64,000 nt of DNA from assembly GCF_900115295.1 (NCBI RefSeq), contig NZ_FOVZ01000006.1, positions 1-64,000 on the forward strand, written 5' to 3'. This stretch comes from Sphingomonas sp. OK281 (GTDB lineage Bacteria > Pseudomonadota > Alphaproteobacteria > Sphingomonadales > Sphingomonadaceae). Position 1 is the stretch's first letter, and each line of letters starts with the position of its first letter. Below the pieces are notes generated by a model. That model was not told where the DNA came from. It made no database searches and saw only the letters and a list, made by a program, of their open reading frames with translations. The translations under genes and the position numbers were made by a program. This document shows positions 51,982 through 61,018 of the stretch, in pieces.

Positions 51982-54483
51982 TTACTGCGCCGAGGCCAGG
52001 CGCCCATCCAGGATGAGCGTGCTGGCCGAGGTCGGTGATACAAGTCGGATGGTCGCCGTCCTGGCTGCGGTATCCTGCGCGACTGCGACCTGCTTGCCCT
52101 TGAACCGTACAGTGCCGGTTCCGGTCCAGCCGTGAACGGTGACCTCCACGTTCCGCCACCAAGGCTTGAACTGACCTTCCGGCTTGGCGAAGTCGATCGA
52201 CAACCCGGTCGGGGTGATCGTGCAGCGCACCGTCTGGCGGAAATAGCCGCGGCGCGTGTACGCCAGCGTGCGGCCGTCGTCCTCGTAGAGCGTGCCCAGG
52301 CAATCGGCGCCGGGATAGACGTCGAGCCGCAGCGGACCGTTCGGGGTTTCGCTCGTGCTCTGGACCAGTGGCTGGCGGGGCAGGATCGTGCCCGCGCGGA
52401 CGAACACGGGCAGGCGATCGAGGCGCGGCGTTTCGGTCACACGGTCGCCGAGAGTGCGCGCGGTCGGCACGGCCTGCGTCGCGGACTGGATCGGGCCGGC
52501 GGCGGTGGGTTCGGGCGTGCCGACGCGCTGACCGGTCCAATAGTCGTACCAGCCGCCAGCGGGCAGGCACACGTCGTAGGTCTGCGGCGACTCCGGCTTG
52601 GGCGGTGGCGCGATCAGCAGCGACTTGCCGAGCGTGAACGCCATCGACTGGTCGCATGACGCATTCGCAGCGGCGGGATAATCATAGAACACCGGCCGCA
52701 TGATCGGATCGCCGAACCGCGCATTCTGATCCGCCAGCGCGTAGAAATACGGCATCAGGCGATAGCGCTCCTCGATGAAGCGGCGGCGGATCGCGAGATG
52801 GTCGGGACCGTCGACCCAAGGCTCGACGCGCGGGGTGCCGGTCGCCGAATGGTTGCGGAACACCGGCGTGAACGCGCCGATCTCGGTCCAGCGCGTGAGC
52901 AGATCGGGGCTCGGGCCGCCTGCGAACCCGCTGACGTCGGCGGCGCTGTAGCCGAAGCCGGACAGGCCGAGGTTGATGATCTGCTGCACCGACAGCTTCA
53001 GGTGATCCCAGGTCGCGCTGTTGTCGCCGGTCCAGGTGACCGCATAACGCTGCCCGCCGGCATAGCTGGCACGGGTCATCACGAACGGGCGCTCGTCGGG
53101 GCGCAGCTTGAGCAGGCCGTCATACGTGGCGCGCGTGTTGAGCATGCCGTAGACGTTGTGCGCCTCGCGGTGATCGGTGATGCGTGCCGCGAAATCGTCG
53201 CTGTCGATGCGGTGGCGGGTGTCGAGCGGCATCGTCTTGGTCGGCGTCTCGAAGATCGCCGGCTCGTTCATGTCGTTCCAGAACCCTGCGATCCCGGCGT
53301 CGAGGAAGCCCTTATACTGCGTGCCCCACCAGGTCCGCGCGGCGGTCCTGGTGAAGTCGGGGAACACCGAGGGGCCGGGCCAGACCGGTGCGACATACGG
53401 AGTGCCGTCGGCGTTCTTGATGAACGCGTCGGCCTTCATCCCGCTCTGGTACGGCGCGTAGCCCTGCTCGACCGCCGCGATATGGAGGTCGGTGATCGCG
53501 ACCAGGTTGATCCCGTCCGCCTTCATCTCGGTGGCGAGCTTGGGCAGGTCGGGGAAGGTCTTGGCGTCGGTGGTAAACGGCCGGTTGCGATCCTGATAGC
53601 CGATGTCGAGCCAGATGACGTCGGTCGGTACGCGGTCGCTGCGCAGGCGGGCGGCGATCTGGCGGACCTCGTCGGCGCTGCCGTAACTGTAGCGCGACTG
53701 CTGGTAGCCGAGCGCCCATTTCGGTGCGAGCGGGGCGTGGCCGGTGAGGTCGGCATAACGCCGCGTGACCTCCGCCATCGACGGCCCCGCGATAAAATAG
53801 TAATCGATCGGGCCGTCGGGGCCGCCGAACGAAAGCGTCTCGGCATCGCGGTGGCCGAAGTCGAACCAGGTGCGATACGTGTTGTCGAGGAGGATGCCGT
53901 AGCTGCCGCCCGCACCGCCGGTGCCGATGAAGAAGGGTATCGATTTGTAGATCGGGTCGTCTGCGCTGCTGAACCCGAACGCATCGGTGTTCCAGTCGAC
54001 GAAGCCGTGCCCGCGCCGGTCGAGCCCCTGCGTCTTGTCGCCGAGGCCGTAGAAATGCTCGGCGATCGGCAGCGTCTTCGTGATCGTGAACGCCTTGCCG
54101 TCGGTCGCGACCGGAGCGGCGTCGGCGGAGATGATCTTGCCTTCGAGCGTCTCGAAGGTGATCGCGCCGCCGGCACCGACGCGAACGCGGACGCTGGCGG
54201 TGGCAAAGCCGTCGGGGGCGGCGGTGACGGCGACCTTCTGGTGACGGATCGCAGCGGGGACGGCCCAGCTGGCGTCTTCCGGGAACAGGCCGTTCTTGGC
54301 GACGCGGACGCGAATCAGACCGTCGGTCATTGCTGTGATCCGCGTTGCCGTCGTCCCGACCTGGACTTCGACGCCGTCGCGGCTCGGGGCCAGTTTGTGC
54401 GCTACGACGGCGCTCATCTGCGCCTGGACGGGTGCGCTGCAGATGGCGGCGGTGGCGGCGAGCAGGAGGGCGATGCGTTTCAT
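51982..54483 (-). CDS. Secreted GH31 alpha-glucosidase
   Basis: 833 aa with a signal peptide (ending PVQAQ). Order: N-terminal beta-sandwich (about 30-225), catalytic barrel with YGLGDKTQGLDRRG, VIWLDIGYQDRNRPFT, nucleophile Asp404 in GFWNDMNEP, and the acid/base region VTWTGDNSATWDHL, then C-terminal beta domains (YPGADCLGTLYEDDGRTLAYTRRG). It releases glucose from the non-reducing end of maltodextrins or related alpha-glucans. It is the last gene of the halogenase/GH13 operon, overlapping the halogenase stop as ATGA. The ATG at 54483 matches the signal start. Confidence 0.93.
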   Translation of the reverse strand: MKRIALLLAATAAICSAPVQAQMSAVVAHKLAPSRDGVEVQVGTTATRITAMTDGLIRVRVAKNGLFPEDASWAVPAAIRHQKVAVTAAPDGFATASVRVRVGAGGAITFETLEGKIISADAAPVATDGKAFTITKTLPIAEHFYGLGDKTQGLDRRGHGFVDWNTDAFGFSSADDPIYKSIPFFIGTGGAGGSYGILLDNTYRTWFDFGHRDAETLSFGGPDGPIDYYFIAGPSMAEVTRRYADLTGHAPLAPKWALGYQQSRYSYGSADEVRQIAARLRSDRVPTDVIWLDIGYQDRNRPFTTDAKTFPDLPKLATEMKADGINLVAITDLHIAAVEQGYAPYQSGMKADAFIKNADGTPYVAPVWPGPSVFPDFTRTAARTWWGTQYKGFLDAGIAGFWNDMNEPAIFETPTKTMPLDTRHRIDSDDFAARITDHREAHNVYGMLNTRATYDGLLKLRPDERPFVMTRASYAGGQRYAVTWTGDNSATWDHLKLSVQQIINLGLSGFGYSAADVSGFAGGPSPDLLTRWTEIGAFTPVFRNHSATGTPRVEPWVDGPDHLAIRRRFIEERYRLMPYFYALADQNARFGDPIMRPVFYDYPAAANASCDQSMAFTLGKSLLIAPPPKPESPQTYDVCLPAGGWYDYWTGQRVGTPEPTAAGPIQSATQAVPTARTLGDRVTETPRLDRLPVFVRAGTILPRQPLVQSTSETPNGPLRLDVYPGADCLGTLYEDDGRTLAYTRRGYFRQTVRCTITPTGLSIDFAKPEGQFKPWWRNVEVTVHGWTGTGTVRFKGKQVAVAQDTAARTATIRLVSPTSASTLILDGRLASAQ

Positions 54484-56012
54484 ACGTGGTCCTTGTGGTC
54501 CGCCGCGGCGCGGAGGCGAGAGGCGTGCGACCCGAAATTCGATGCGCAACGGGTTAGGAAATCGTCGATCTTCGGCAGGTCGATGGGATCGATGTCGGCG
54601 CCGGGCGGGATTAGCCGCGCGGCATCGGGGAAGGTGCCGTAGCCCGCGAACAGGCAGTGCCAGCTGATCGCCGAATAATAGCGGTCGAGCCCCGCGCGAT
54701 CGATCGCGGCGACCATGTCCGCGCCGGTGAACCAGGTGGACATCAGCATCTTGAGGTCGTCGGACAGGGCGTCCACGCTGCGCGCTTCCGCCCAATAGCC
54801 GGTCGGATCGTCGTGGCGCTGGTTCAGCCGGTAGTGCGCGACGATGTAATCGCGGACGCCGTCGTAGCGCGCGGCGATGCGCGCGTTGAACGCGGTGCGG
54901 ACCGCGCTTGTCGCGCCGCCCTGCTCGACCATGTCGAGGAACGCTTCGACGGTAGCGATGACGAGATGCAGTGCGGTCGCTTCGAGCGGCTCGAGGAAGC
55001 CTTGGGCAAGCCCGACGGCGAGTGCGTTGTGCGACCAGCTATCGCGAACGCGGCCGACGCGCATCTTGAGGTGGCGCGCTTCACCCGCCTCGCCGCCGAT
55101 ATTCGCGCGCAACTCCGCTTCGGCCTGTGCTTCGGTCAGGTGTCGGCTGGAATAGACATAGCCGTTGCCGTTGCGGCTGGTCAGCGGGATGTGCCACGCC
55201 CAGCCGGCCGACAGCGCGGTCGCGCGCGTCTGGCTGGGGATCGGTGCACCGGGGGCGTGCGCGGTCGGCATGACCACCGCGCGATCGTTGAACAGTGCGT
55301 CGACATAGCTGATGAACGGCATTTCCAGCGCGCTGAAGATCGTGCTGCGGAACCCGCTGGCATCGACGAAGACATCGCCGGCGATGCGTTCGCCGTTGGT
55401 ATCTATCAGCGCGGCGACGTTGCCGAATTGGGTGCGCTCGACGCTGGCGATCCGGCGCTGGAGATGTACTACACCCAGCGTTTCTGTCGCATGCGCAGCG
55501 AGGAACACACCGACCTTGTACGCGTCGAAGTGATAGCCGTAGCTGACCTCGAACGGGAAGTTGTCGGCTGGCTGCGGCGCGCAGTGCGCTGCGGCCAGGC
55601 GGGCGGGGAGCAGGAATTGGTCGGGGTGCGCGTCGACATCGCGGCCGGTCCGCTTTGCCCGTGCGTTGTAGAAGAACTGCGGCACGGTGTGGCCGTCAAG
55701 CGCGGTGGGGAAGGGGTGGAAATAGCGCTCATACCCCTCGCGGTCCGACCAGCCTTCGAACCCGATCCCGAGCTTGTAGGTCGCATCGCACGCCGGCATC
55801 CACTCCGCCTCTGCGATGCCGAGCGTGTCGAAGAAATGCTTCAGCTGCGGCGTCGACCCTTCGCCGACGCCGACGATGCCGATCTCGGGGCTTTCGACCA
55901 ACGTCACGCGCACCCCGCGATCCCGCCAGCGATGCGCGATCAGGCACGCGGTCATCCACCCGGCGGTGCCCCCGCCGAGGATGACGATGTGCTGGCCGAG
56001 CCCGTCGATCAC
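54480..56012 (-). CDS. Flavin-dependent (tryptophan 7-type) halogenase
   Basis: 510 aa from GTG 56012 (GTGA overlap with the GH13 gene). FAD motif ILGGGTAGWMTA (11-22), GVGEGSTP, catalytic Lys80 (TYKLGIGFEGW), halogenase motif WAWHIP (271-276) and EPLEATALHL with the Glu matching PrnA Glu346. All key residues of a chloride/bromide-using halogenase are present. Such enzymes use FADH2, O2 and halide to halogenate an aromatic ring. Why it lies in a maltodextrin operon is unknown. No signal peptide, so cytoplasmic. Confidence 0.92.
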   Translation of the reverse strand: MIDGLGQHIVILGGGTAGWMTACLIAHRWRDRGVRVTLVESPEIGIVGVGEGSTPQLKHFFDTLGIAEAEWMPACDATYKLGIGFEGWSDREGYERYFHPFPTALDGHTVPQFFYNARAKRTGRDVDAHPDQFLLPARLAAAHCAPQPADNFPFEVSYGYHFDAYKVGVFLAAHATETLGVVHLQRRIASVERTQFGNVAALIDTNGERIAGDVFVDASGFRSTIFSALEMPFISYVDALFNDRAVVMPTAHAPGAPIPSQTRATALSAGWAWHIPLTSRNGNGYVYSSRHLTEAQAEAELRANIGGEAGEARHLKMRVGRVRDSWSHNALAVGLAQGFLEPLEATALHLVIATVEAFLDMVEQGGATSAVRTAFNARIAARYDGVRDYIVAHYRLNQRHDDPTGYWAEARSVDALSDDLKMLMSTWFTGADMVAAIDRAGLDRYYSAISWHCLFAGYGTFPDAARLIPPGADIDPIDLPKIDDFLTRCASNFGSHASRLRAAADHKDHV

Positions 56013-57622
56013 CGTCGCAGCACCAGCCCGGACAGCGGCGGCAGCGTCGTCGTGTCGGCGCCGTCAGTCGCGAACAGCACGTCGCCATCGGTCGCGATGC
56101 CGGTCGGCCAATTGCGCGCGTCGTCGCCGAGATTGAACACGCAGAGCAGCGTCTCGTCGCCGGACTCCCGCTCGAACGCGATCACCGCATCGTCGCTGTG
56201 CACGATCCGCAGGCTCCCGAGCCGCAGCGCCGGATGCGCCTTCCGCGCGGCGATCAGCGCCCGTGTCCAGTGCAGCAGCGACGTCGCGTCCGCTTCCTGC
56301 GCATCGACCGCGATCGCGCGGTGATCCTCGCCGAACGGCAGCCAAGGCTCGGTGCTGCCGAACCCGAGATCGGGCGCCGCGCCGATCCACGGCATTGGCG
56401 TGCGGGCGCCGTCGCGCGACAAGGTCAGCGGCCAGTTCGCGATCGCCTCCGGATCGAGCAGGTCGTCGAACGCGATGTCGACCTGCGTCAGGCCCAGCTC
56501 CTCGCCCTGATACAGGAAGATGTTACCGCGCAACGCGACGAGCAGCAGGATCTTCATGCGCGCGAACGCCTCGCGCTGGTCGGGCGTGGTCCAGCGCGAC
56601 ACCGCGCGCGGCGCGTCGTGGTTCTCGAACGCCCAGCTCGGCCAGCCGAGACCCGGCGTGTCGGGCCAGTTGCCGACCGCATCGACGATCAGTTCGGGCG
56701 TCAGCCGGTCCGCATACAGGAAGTCGAACCCGTACGCGCTGTTGAGCCGGCCATTGCCGCCGGTGAACAGCTTCATCTCGCGGTCGCTGTCGTCGCCGCC
56801 GACTTCGGCCACGGTGAACCCGGCGCCATATTCGTCGAGCAGCGCGCGGATCCGCTCGATGAACCCGACGATGTCCGGATGGCTCTGGTTGTGCAGTTTC
56901 TGTTGGAAATCGAACGACCGCGTCCGCGCGCGATTGGTCGCGGGCGCGGGCGGATTGTCGGTCAGCGCGGGGTCGTGCATCGCGAAGTTGATCGCATCGA
57001 GGCGGAAGCCGTCGACGCCGCGATCGAGCCAGAACCGCGCCGTCGCGATCAGCTCGTCCTGCACCGCGGGATTATGCCCGTTGAGCTGCGGCTGGTCCTT
57101 CAGGAAATTGTGCATGTAATATTGCCCGCGCCTGGCATCCCAGGTCCAGGCGGGGCCGCCGAACACCGACTGCCAGTTCGACGGCGGCGTGCCGTCGGGC
57201 TTCGCATCCGCCCAGACATACCAGTCCGCCTTGTCGCCGCTGCGCGACGCGCGGCTCCGGCGGAACCAGTCATGCTCCTCCGACGTGTGCGAATAGACCT
57301 GATCGATGATGATCTTGAGCCCGAGCGCATGCGCGCGCGCGATCAATGCGTCGAAATCGGCGAGCGTGCCGAAGATCGGATCGACGTCGCGGTAATCCGA
57401 CACGTCGTAGCCGAAATCCTTCATCGGCGATGTGAAGAACGGCGACAGCCACACCGCGTCGACGCCGAGGCTGGCGACATAGTCGAGATGCGCGGTGATA
57501 CCCGGCAGGTCGCCGATCCCGTCGTCGTTCGAGTCCGCGAAACTCCGCGGATAGATCTGGTAGATCGTCGCGCCCTTCCACCATGGGTGGTCGGCAACGG
57601 ACTCAGGCAATCGTGCAGGCAT
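56009..57622 (-). CDS. Cytoplasmic GH13 alpha-glucosidase (oligo-1,6-glucosidase type)
   Basis: 537 aa, no signal peptide. HPWWKGATIYQIYPRSFADSNDDGIGDLPGI, the nucleophile Asp in DGFRLDAINF, acid/base Glu in TVAEVGG, and the third Asp in FENHDAPR are all in place, as is YQGEELGL. It hydrolyses alpha-glucosidic bonds in maltose/isomaltose-type sugars inside the cell. The ATG at 57622 overlaps the previous TGA by one base (TGATG); the end overlaps the halogenase by GTGA. Confidence 0.94.
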   Translation of the reverse strand: MPARLPESVADHPWWKGATIYQIYPRSFADSNDDGIGDLPGITAHLDYVASLGVDAVWLSPFFTSPMKDFGYDVSDYRDVDPIFGTLADFDALIARAHALGLKIIIDQVYSHTSEEHDWFRRSRASRSGDKADWYVWADAKPDGTPPSNWQSVFGGPAWTWDARRGQYYMHNFLKDQPQLNGHNPAVQDELIATARFWLDRGVDGFRLDAINFAMHDPALTDNPPAPATNRARTRSFDFQQKLHNQSHPDIVGFIERIRALLDEYGAGFTVAEVGGDDSDREMKLFTGGNGRLNSAYGFDFLYADRLTPELIVDAVGNWPDTPGLGWPSWAFENHDAPRAVSRWTTPDQREAFARMKILLLVALRGNIFLYQGEELGLTQVDIAFDDLLDPEAIANWPLTLSRDGARTPMPWIGAAPDLGFGSTEPWLPFGEDHRAIAVDAQEADATSLLHWTRALIAARKAHPALRLGSLRIVHSDDAVIAFERESGDETLLCVFNLGDDARNWPTGIATDGDVLFATDGADTTTLPPLSGLVLRR

Positions 57623-59424
57623 CAACGAGTCTCCGCGGCGCAGACGGCGTAGCCGAACGCGGGCAGGGTTATGGTGACACTGCCGGGGGCGGCAGCGCGA
57701 GGCGGGCATGTGCCAGCGAGTGTAGTGAAGCGCGTGGAGCCGGTCTCTACCTGTACCGACTGCGTTAGCGGCTTGGCCGACGTGTTGAACGCGAGCAGGG
57801 TTTCCACACCGGTCGTCGGATCGAAGCGCGAGACGGCGAGCAGTCCCGGCGTTTCGCTCCGGCTGCGGATGACCGTCCGGCCGCGTGTAAGTGCCGGATG
57901 CGTGACGCGCACCTTCGCCAGTTCGGCTATTTCGCGGAACAACGGATTGGTCTCGCCGAAGCTCTCGGTCGCGGTCGTCTTGGTCGTCCCGAGCAGGCGG
58001 TTGTCGTTATAGATCGCAACCTTCGACGCGAACATGTCCTCGCGCGCGTCCTGGTCGTTGCCGTCGCCGACGAAGCCCTGTTCGTCACCCGAATAGATCG
58101 TCGGCACACCGCGCAAGGTCAGCAGCATCGCGTTAGACAGCAGCACGCGCTTCAGCACTTCCTCGTCCAACGCGTGAGGGAACGCCTTCCGCACGTAGGT
58201 GGCGAAACGGCCATCGTCGTGGTTGCCGGTGAAGGTCGGCAGGATCGCCGCGGTGTCGGCGCCCTTCGCATACAGCACGTCACCGTCGAACAGCGCCTCG
58301 AACGCATCGGTGCCACGCGTGCCCGCGACCGTCTCGACCACCGCCTGGCGGAACGCGAAGTCTAGCACCGCGGGCAGCTTGTCGACGATGGTGTGCTGCG
58401 CGAGCACCGCCGGGCGGACCTCGTGGTCGGAGACCTCGCCGAAGATGTGGAAGTTCGGGATGCCGTTCGCCTGCGCTCGCGTCAGCATCGCGGGCACGAA
58501 CTGCGCCCAGAATTCGGGGTTCACGTGCCGCGCGGTATCGATGCGGAAGCCGTCGACCTTGAACCGGTCGATCCACGATCCGAAGATGTCGATCATGCCG
58601 CTCACGACGCGCGGGTTCTCCGTCATCACGTCGTCGAGCCCCGAGAAGTCGCCCATCGTCGAACTCTCGTTCATGAAAGTCGTGTCGCCGCGATTATGGT
58701 AATAGATCGGGTCGTTGAGCCACGCCGGCACCTTCACGTTCCGCTCGGCGGCGGGCACGTACGGCGTGTAGGCATAGGTCGGATCGGTCAGCTTGGCGAA
58801 GTTCGCCGCGGTCTGGACACCATCTCCGACGAACCCCGGATTGATCGCCTTGCCGCCGACGCCGCCCTTGCGCTGGTACGGATACGACGCGCGATCGCGG
58901 TACGGGCAGGGCATGCCGACCGAGCACTCGCGGTACTGGATCACGTCGGCTGTGTGGTTGATGATGATGTCCATATACACCTTCATCCCGCGCGCGTGGG
59001 CCGCGTCGACGAAGGCGGTCATGTCGGCGTTGGTGCCGAGATGCGGGTCGACCTGCGTGAAGTCGGTGATCCAGTATCCGTGATAGCCAGCGGACTCGTG
59101 GCCCGGCGAACCCTGCACCGCCTTGTTCTTGAAGATCGGCCCGAGCCAGATCGCGGTCGCGCCGAGGTGCTGGATATAGTCGAGCCGCTTGGTCAGGCCC
59201 TTCAGGTCACCGCCGTGATAGAAGCCCTTCGCGGTCGGATCATAGCCGGTCTTGAGCCGATCGCCGGCGATCCCACCGCGATCGTTGGAGGGATCGGCGT
59301 TCTCGAACCGGTCGGGCAGGACGAAATAGATGACCTCGTCCTGCGGCGCACGCGCGCGGTAGTCGGCGGGCGGCGCGGCGGCCGCGCCGGACAGCGCGAG
59401 CAGGATGGCGGCGGGAATGCTCAT
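57622..59424 (-). CDS. Exported GH13 alpha-amylase family enzyme
   Basis: 600 aa with a short signal peptide (ending GAAAA). Calcium-type GH13 layout: EVIYFVLPDRFENADPSND, YHGGDLKGLTKRLDYIQHLGATAIWLGPI, MKVYMDIIINHTADV, nucleophile Asp in VDGFRIDTARHV, Glu in IFGEVSD, and Asp in FTGNHDDGRF, then a C-terminal beta domain. Likely a periplasmic or surface amylase/cyclodextrinase that shortens maltodextrins taken up by the TonB receptor. Start overlaps the halogenase stop as ATGA. Confidence 0.93.
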   Translation of the reverse strand: MSIPAAILLALSGAAAAPPADYRARAPQDEVIYFVLPDRFENADPSNDRGGIAGDRLKTGYDPTAKGFYHGGDLKGLTKRLDYIQHLGATAIWLGPIFKNKAVQGSPGHESAGYHGYWITDFTQVDPHLGTNADMTAFVDAAHARGMKVYMDIIINHTADVIQYRECSVGMPCPYRDRASYPYQRKGGVGGKAINPGFVGDGVQTAANFAKLTDPTYAYTPYVPAAERNVKVPAWLNDPIYYHNRGDTTFMNESSTMGDFSGLDDVMTENPRVVSGMIDIFGSWIDRFKVDGFRIDTARHVNPEFWAQFVPAMLTRAQANGIPNFHIFGEVSDHEVRPAVLAQHTIVDKLPAVLDFAFRQAVVETVAGTRGTDAFEALFDGDVLYAKGADTAAILPTFTGNHDDGRFATYVRKAFPHALDEEVLKRVLLSNAMLLTLRGVPTIYSGDEQGFVGDGNDQDAREDMFASKVAIYNDNRLLGTTKTTATESFGETNPLFREIAELAKVRVTHPALTRGRTVIRSRSETPGLLAVSRFDPTTGVETLLAFNTSAKPLTQSVQVETGSTRFTTLAGTCPPRAAAPGSVTITLPAFGYAVCAAETR

Positions 59425-60935
59425 GCGCCGAGCCCTGCCGGTGACGCGCAATGTTGCGCGACGAACGCGGCGTGATCCTGCATCTGGCCCGCCTCGCGCG
59501 CGTTCAGCTTGTCGATCGTGTCCATGAATTCCCCCAGGTCGCTCGTCGATATCGCGTCGGCCAGCGGGTGGTGGCCCGCCGGCATGATGCCTTGTCCCGC
59601 CAGCACCTGAAGCCAGCCGACTTCGGTGAACAGCTCCTCATGCTCCCGGACGATGTGTCCGTTGCCGCGCCACAGATCGATCTTCGCGGCGAGCGTGTCG
59701 GGAATGGCCATGTCGCGGCACTGCCGCCAGAACGGCGTGTCGTCGCGCGCCGTCGCCTTGTAGTGGAGGATGATGAAGTCGCGGATGCGTTCGTATTCGA
59801 AGTCGCTCTGGCGGTTGAACTCGGTGCGATCGGCCTCTGCAATGACGCGGCCCGGGAGCAGCTTCAGCAACCGCGAGATCGCCGACTGGATGAGGTGGAT
59901 GCTGGTCGATTCAAGCGGTTCCATGAACCCGGCGGCGAGCCCGAGCGCGACGACGTTGCGGTTCCACATTTGCTTGCGCCGGCCGGTGCGGAACGGGATC
60001 GTCCGCGGATCGGCCATCGCCGGCGTGTCGAGTCCGGCCAGCAACGTCGCGGTCGCCTCGTCCTCGCTCAGATGCGCGCTCGAGAAGACGACGCCGTTAC
60101 CGGTGCGATGCTGCAACGGGATCCGCCACTGCCAGCCGGCGGCATGCGCGGTCGAGCGCGTATACGGCGTGAACGCCTCGCTCCGCGCCGACGGCACCGC
60201 GATCGCGCGGTCGCACGGCAGCCAGTGCGTCCAGTCCTCGTACCCGGTGCCGAGCGCCTCCTCGATCAGCAGTCCGCGAAAGCCGGTGCAGTCGACATAC
60301 AGGTCGGCGGCGACGGTCGTGCCGTTCTCTAGCACGAGTCCGGAGACATCGCCGCTCTCGCCGTCGCGCGTCACGCGGACGATCTTGCCCTCGATCCGGT
60401 TGACGCCGCGCGTTTCCGAATAGCGCCGCAGGTACCGCGCATAGAGCGCCGCATCGAAATGATAGGCGTACGGCATCGACGGCAGCGTCCGCGCGGTACG
60501 GGCAGGGCCACGCTGCATCCGCTCGGCAAGCGCCGCGTGTGTGTTAAGCGAATAGGCGCCAAGATCGCCGGCGAGCCCGAGCGACCGCGCGCGCAGCCAA
60601 TATTGGTGGAACGGCAACAGGCCGACGTCCCGACCCACATCGCCGAACGCGTGCATGTAACGATGGCCCGGCTTGAACCAGTCGACGAACTCGATGCCGA
60701 GCTTGAACGTGCCGCCAGTCGCGCGGAGGAACGCGTCCTCGTCGAGCCCGAGCGCATCGTTGAACAAATGGATCTGCGGGATCGTCGCTTCGCCGACCCC
60801 GACCGTGCCGATCTCGTCGGACTCGATCAGGTCGATCTCGTATCCCGTCTCCAGGAACCGCGCGAAGGTCGCCGCCGCCATCCAGCCGGCCGTGCCGCCG
60901 CCGGCAATCACGATACGCAAAGGGTGATTGGCCAT
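59421..60935 (-). CDS. Flavin-dependent (tryptophan 7-type) halogenase
   Basis: 504 aa. FAD motif IVIAGGGTAGWMAA (8-21), GVGEATIP (47-53), catalytic Lys78 (TFKLGIEF), WQWRIP (268-273) and EPLESTSIHLI with the active-site Glu. It is a paralogue of the second halogenase in the operon but only moderately similar by eye. The ATG at 60935 is preferred because the FAD motif follows directly; an ATG at 61019 would add 28 unlike residues and would read through a hairpin. It follows the TonB receptor gene and precedes the amylase gene (ATGA overlap). Confidence 0.92.
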   Translation of the reverse strand: MANHPLRIVIAGGGTAGWMAAATFARFLETGYEIDLIESDEIGTVGVGEATIPQIHLFNDALGLDEDAFLRATGGTFKLGIEFVDWFKPGHRYMHAFGDVGRDVGLLPFHQYWLRARSLGLAGDLGAYSLNTHAALAERMQRGPARTARTLPSMPYAYHFDAALYARYLRRYSETRGVNRIEGKIVRVTRDGESGDVSGLVLENGTTVAADLYVDCTGFRGLLIEEALGTGYEDWTHWLPCDRAIAVPSARSEAFTPYTRSTAHAAGWQWRIPLQHRTGNGVVFSSAHLSEDEATATLLAGLDTPAMADPRTIPFRTGRRKQMWNRNVVALGLAAGFMEPLESTSIHLIQSAISRLLKLLPGRVIAEADRTEFNRQSDFEYERIRDFIILHYKATARDDTPFWRQCRDMAIPDTLAAKIDLWRGNGHIVREHEELFTEVGWLQVLAGQGIMPAGHHPLADAISTSDLGEFMDTIDKLNAREAGQMQDHAAFVAQHCASPAGLGA

Positions 60936-60986
60936 CGTCTGCGTCCCCGCTTCGAAACCGTCAGGTGCCGCCACTCCGGGGCAAAT

Positions 60987-61010
60987 GCGGGGCGGCGTCA
61001 ACCGCCCCGC
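60987..61010 (-). promoter_or_regulatory. Intercistronic hairpin between TonB receptor and halogenase
   Basis: GCGGGGCGG pairs perfectly with CCGCCCCGC around a six-base loop (CGTCAA), directly after the receptor stop. On the minus strand only ATTTG follows, so it is at most a weak terminator. It could protect the receptor mRNA or lower expression of the enzymes behind it. Confidence 0.6.
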
Positions 61011-61018
61011 CATCGACA

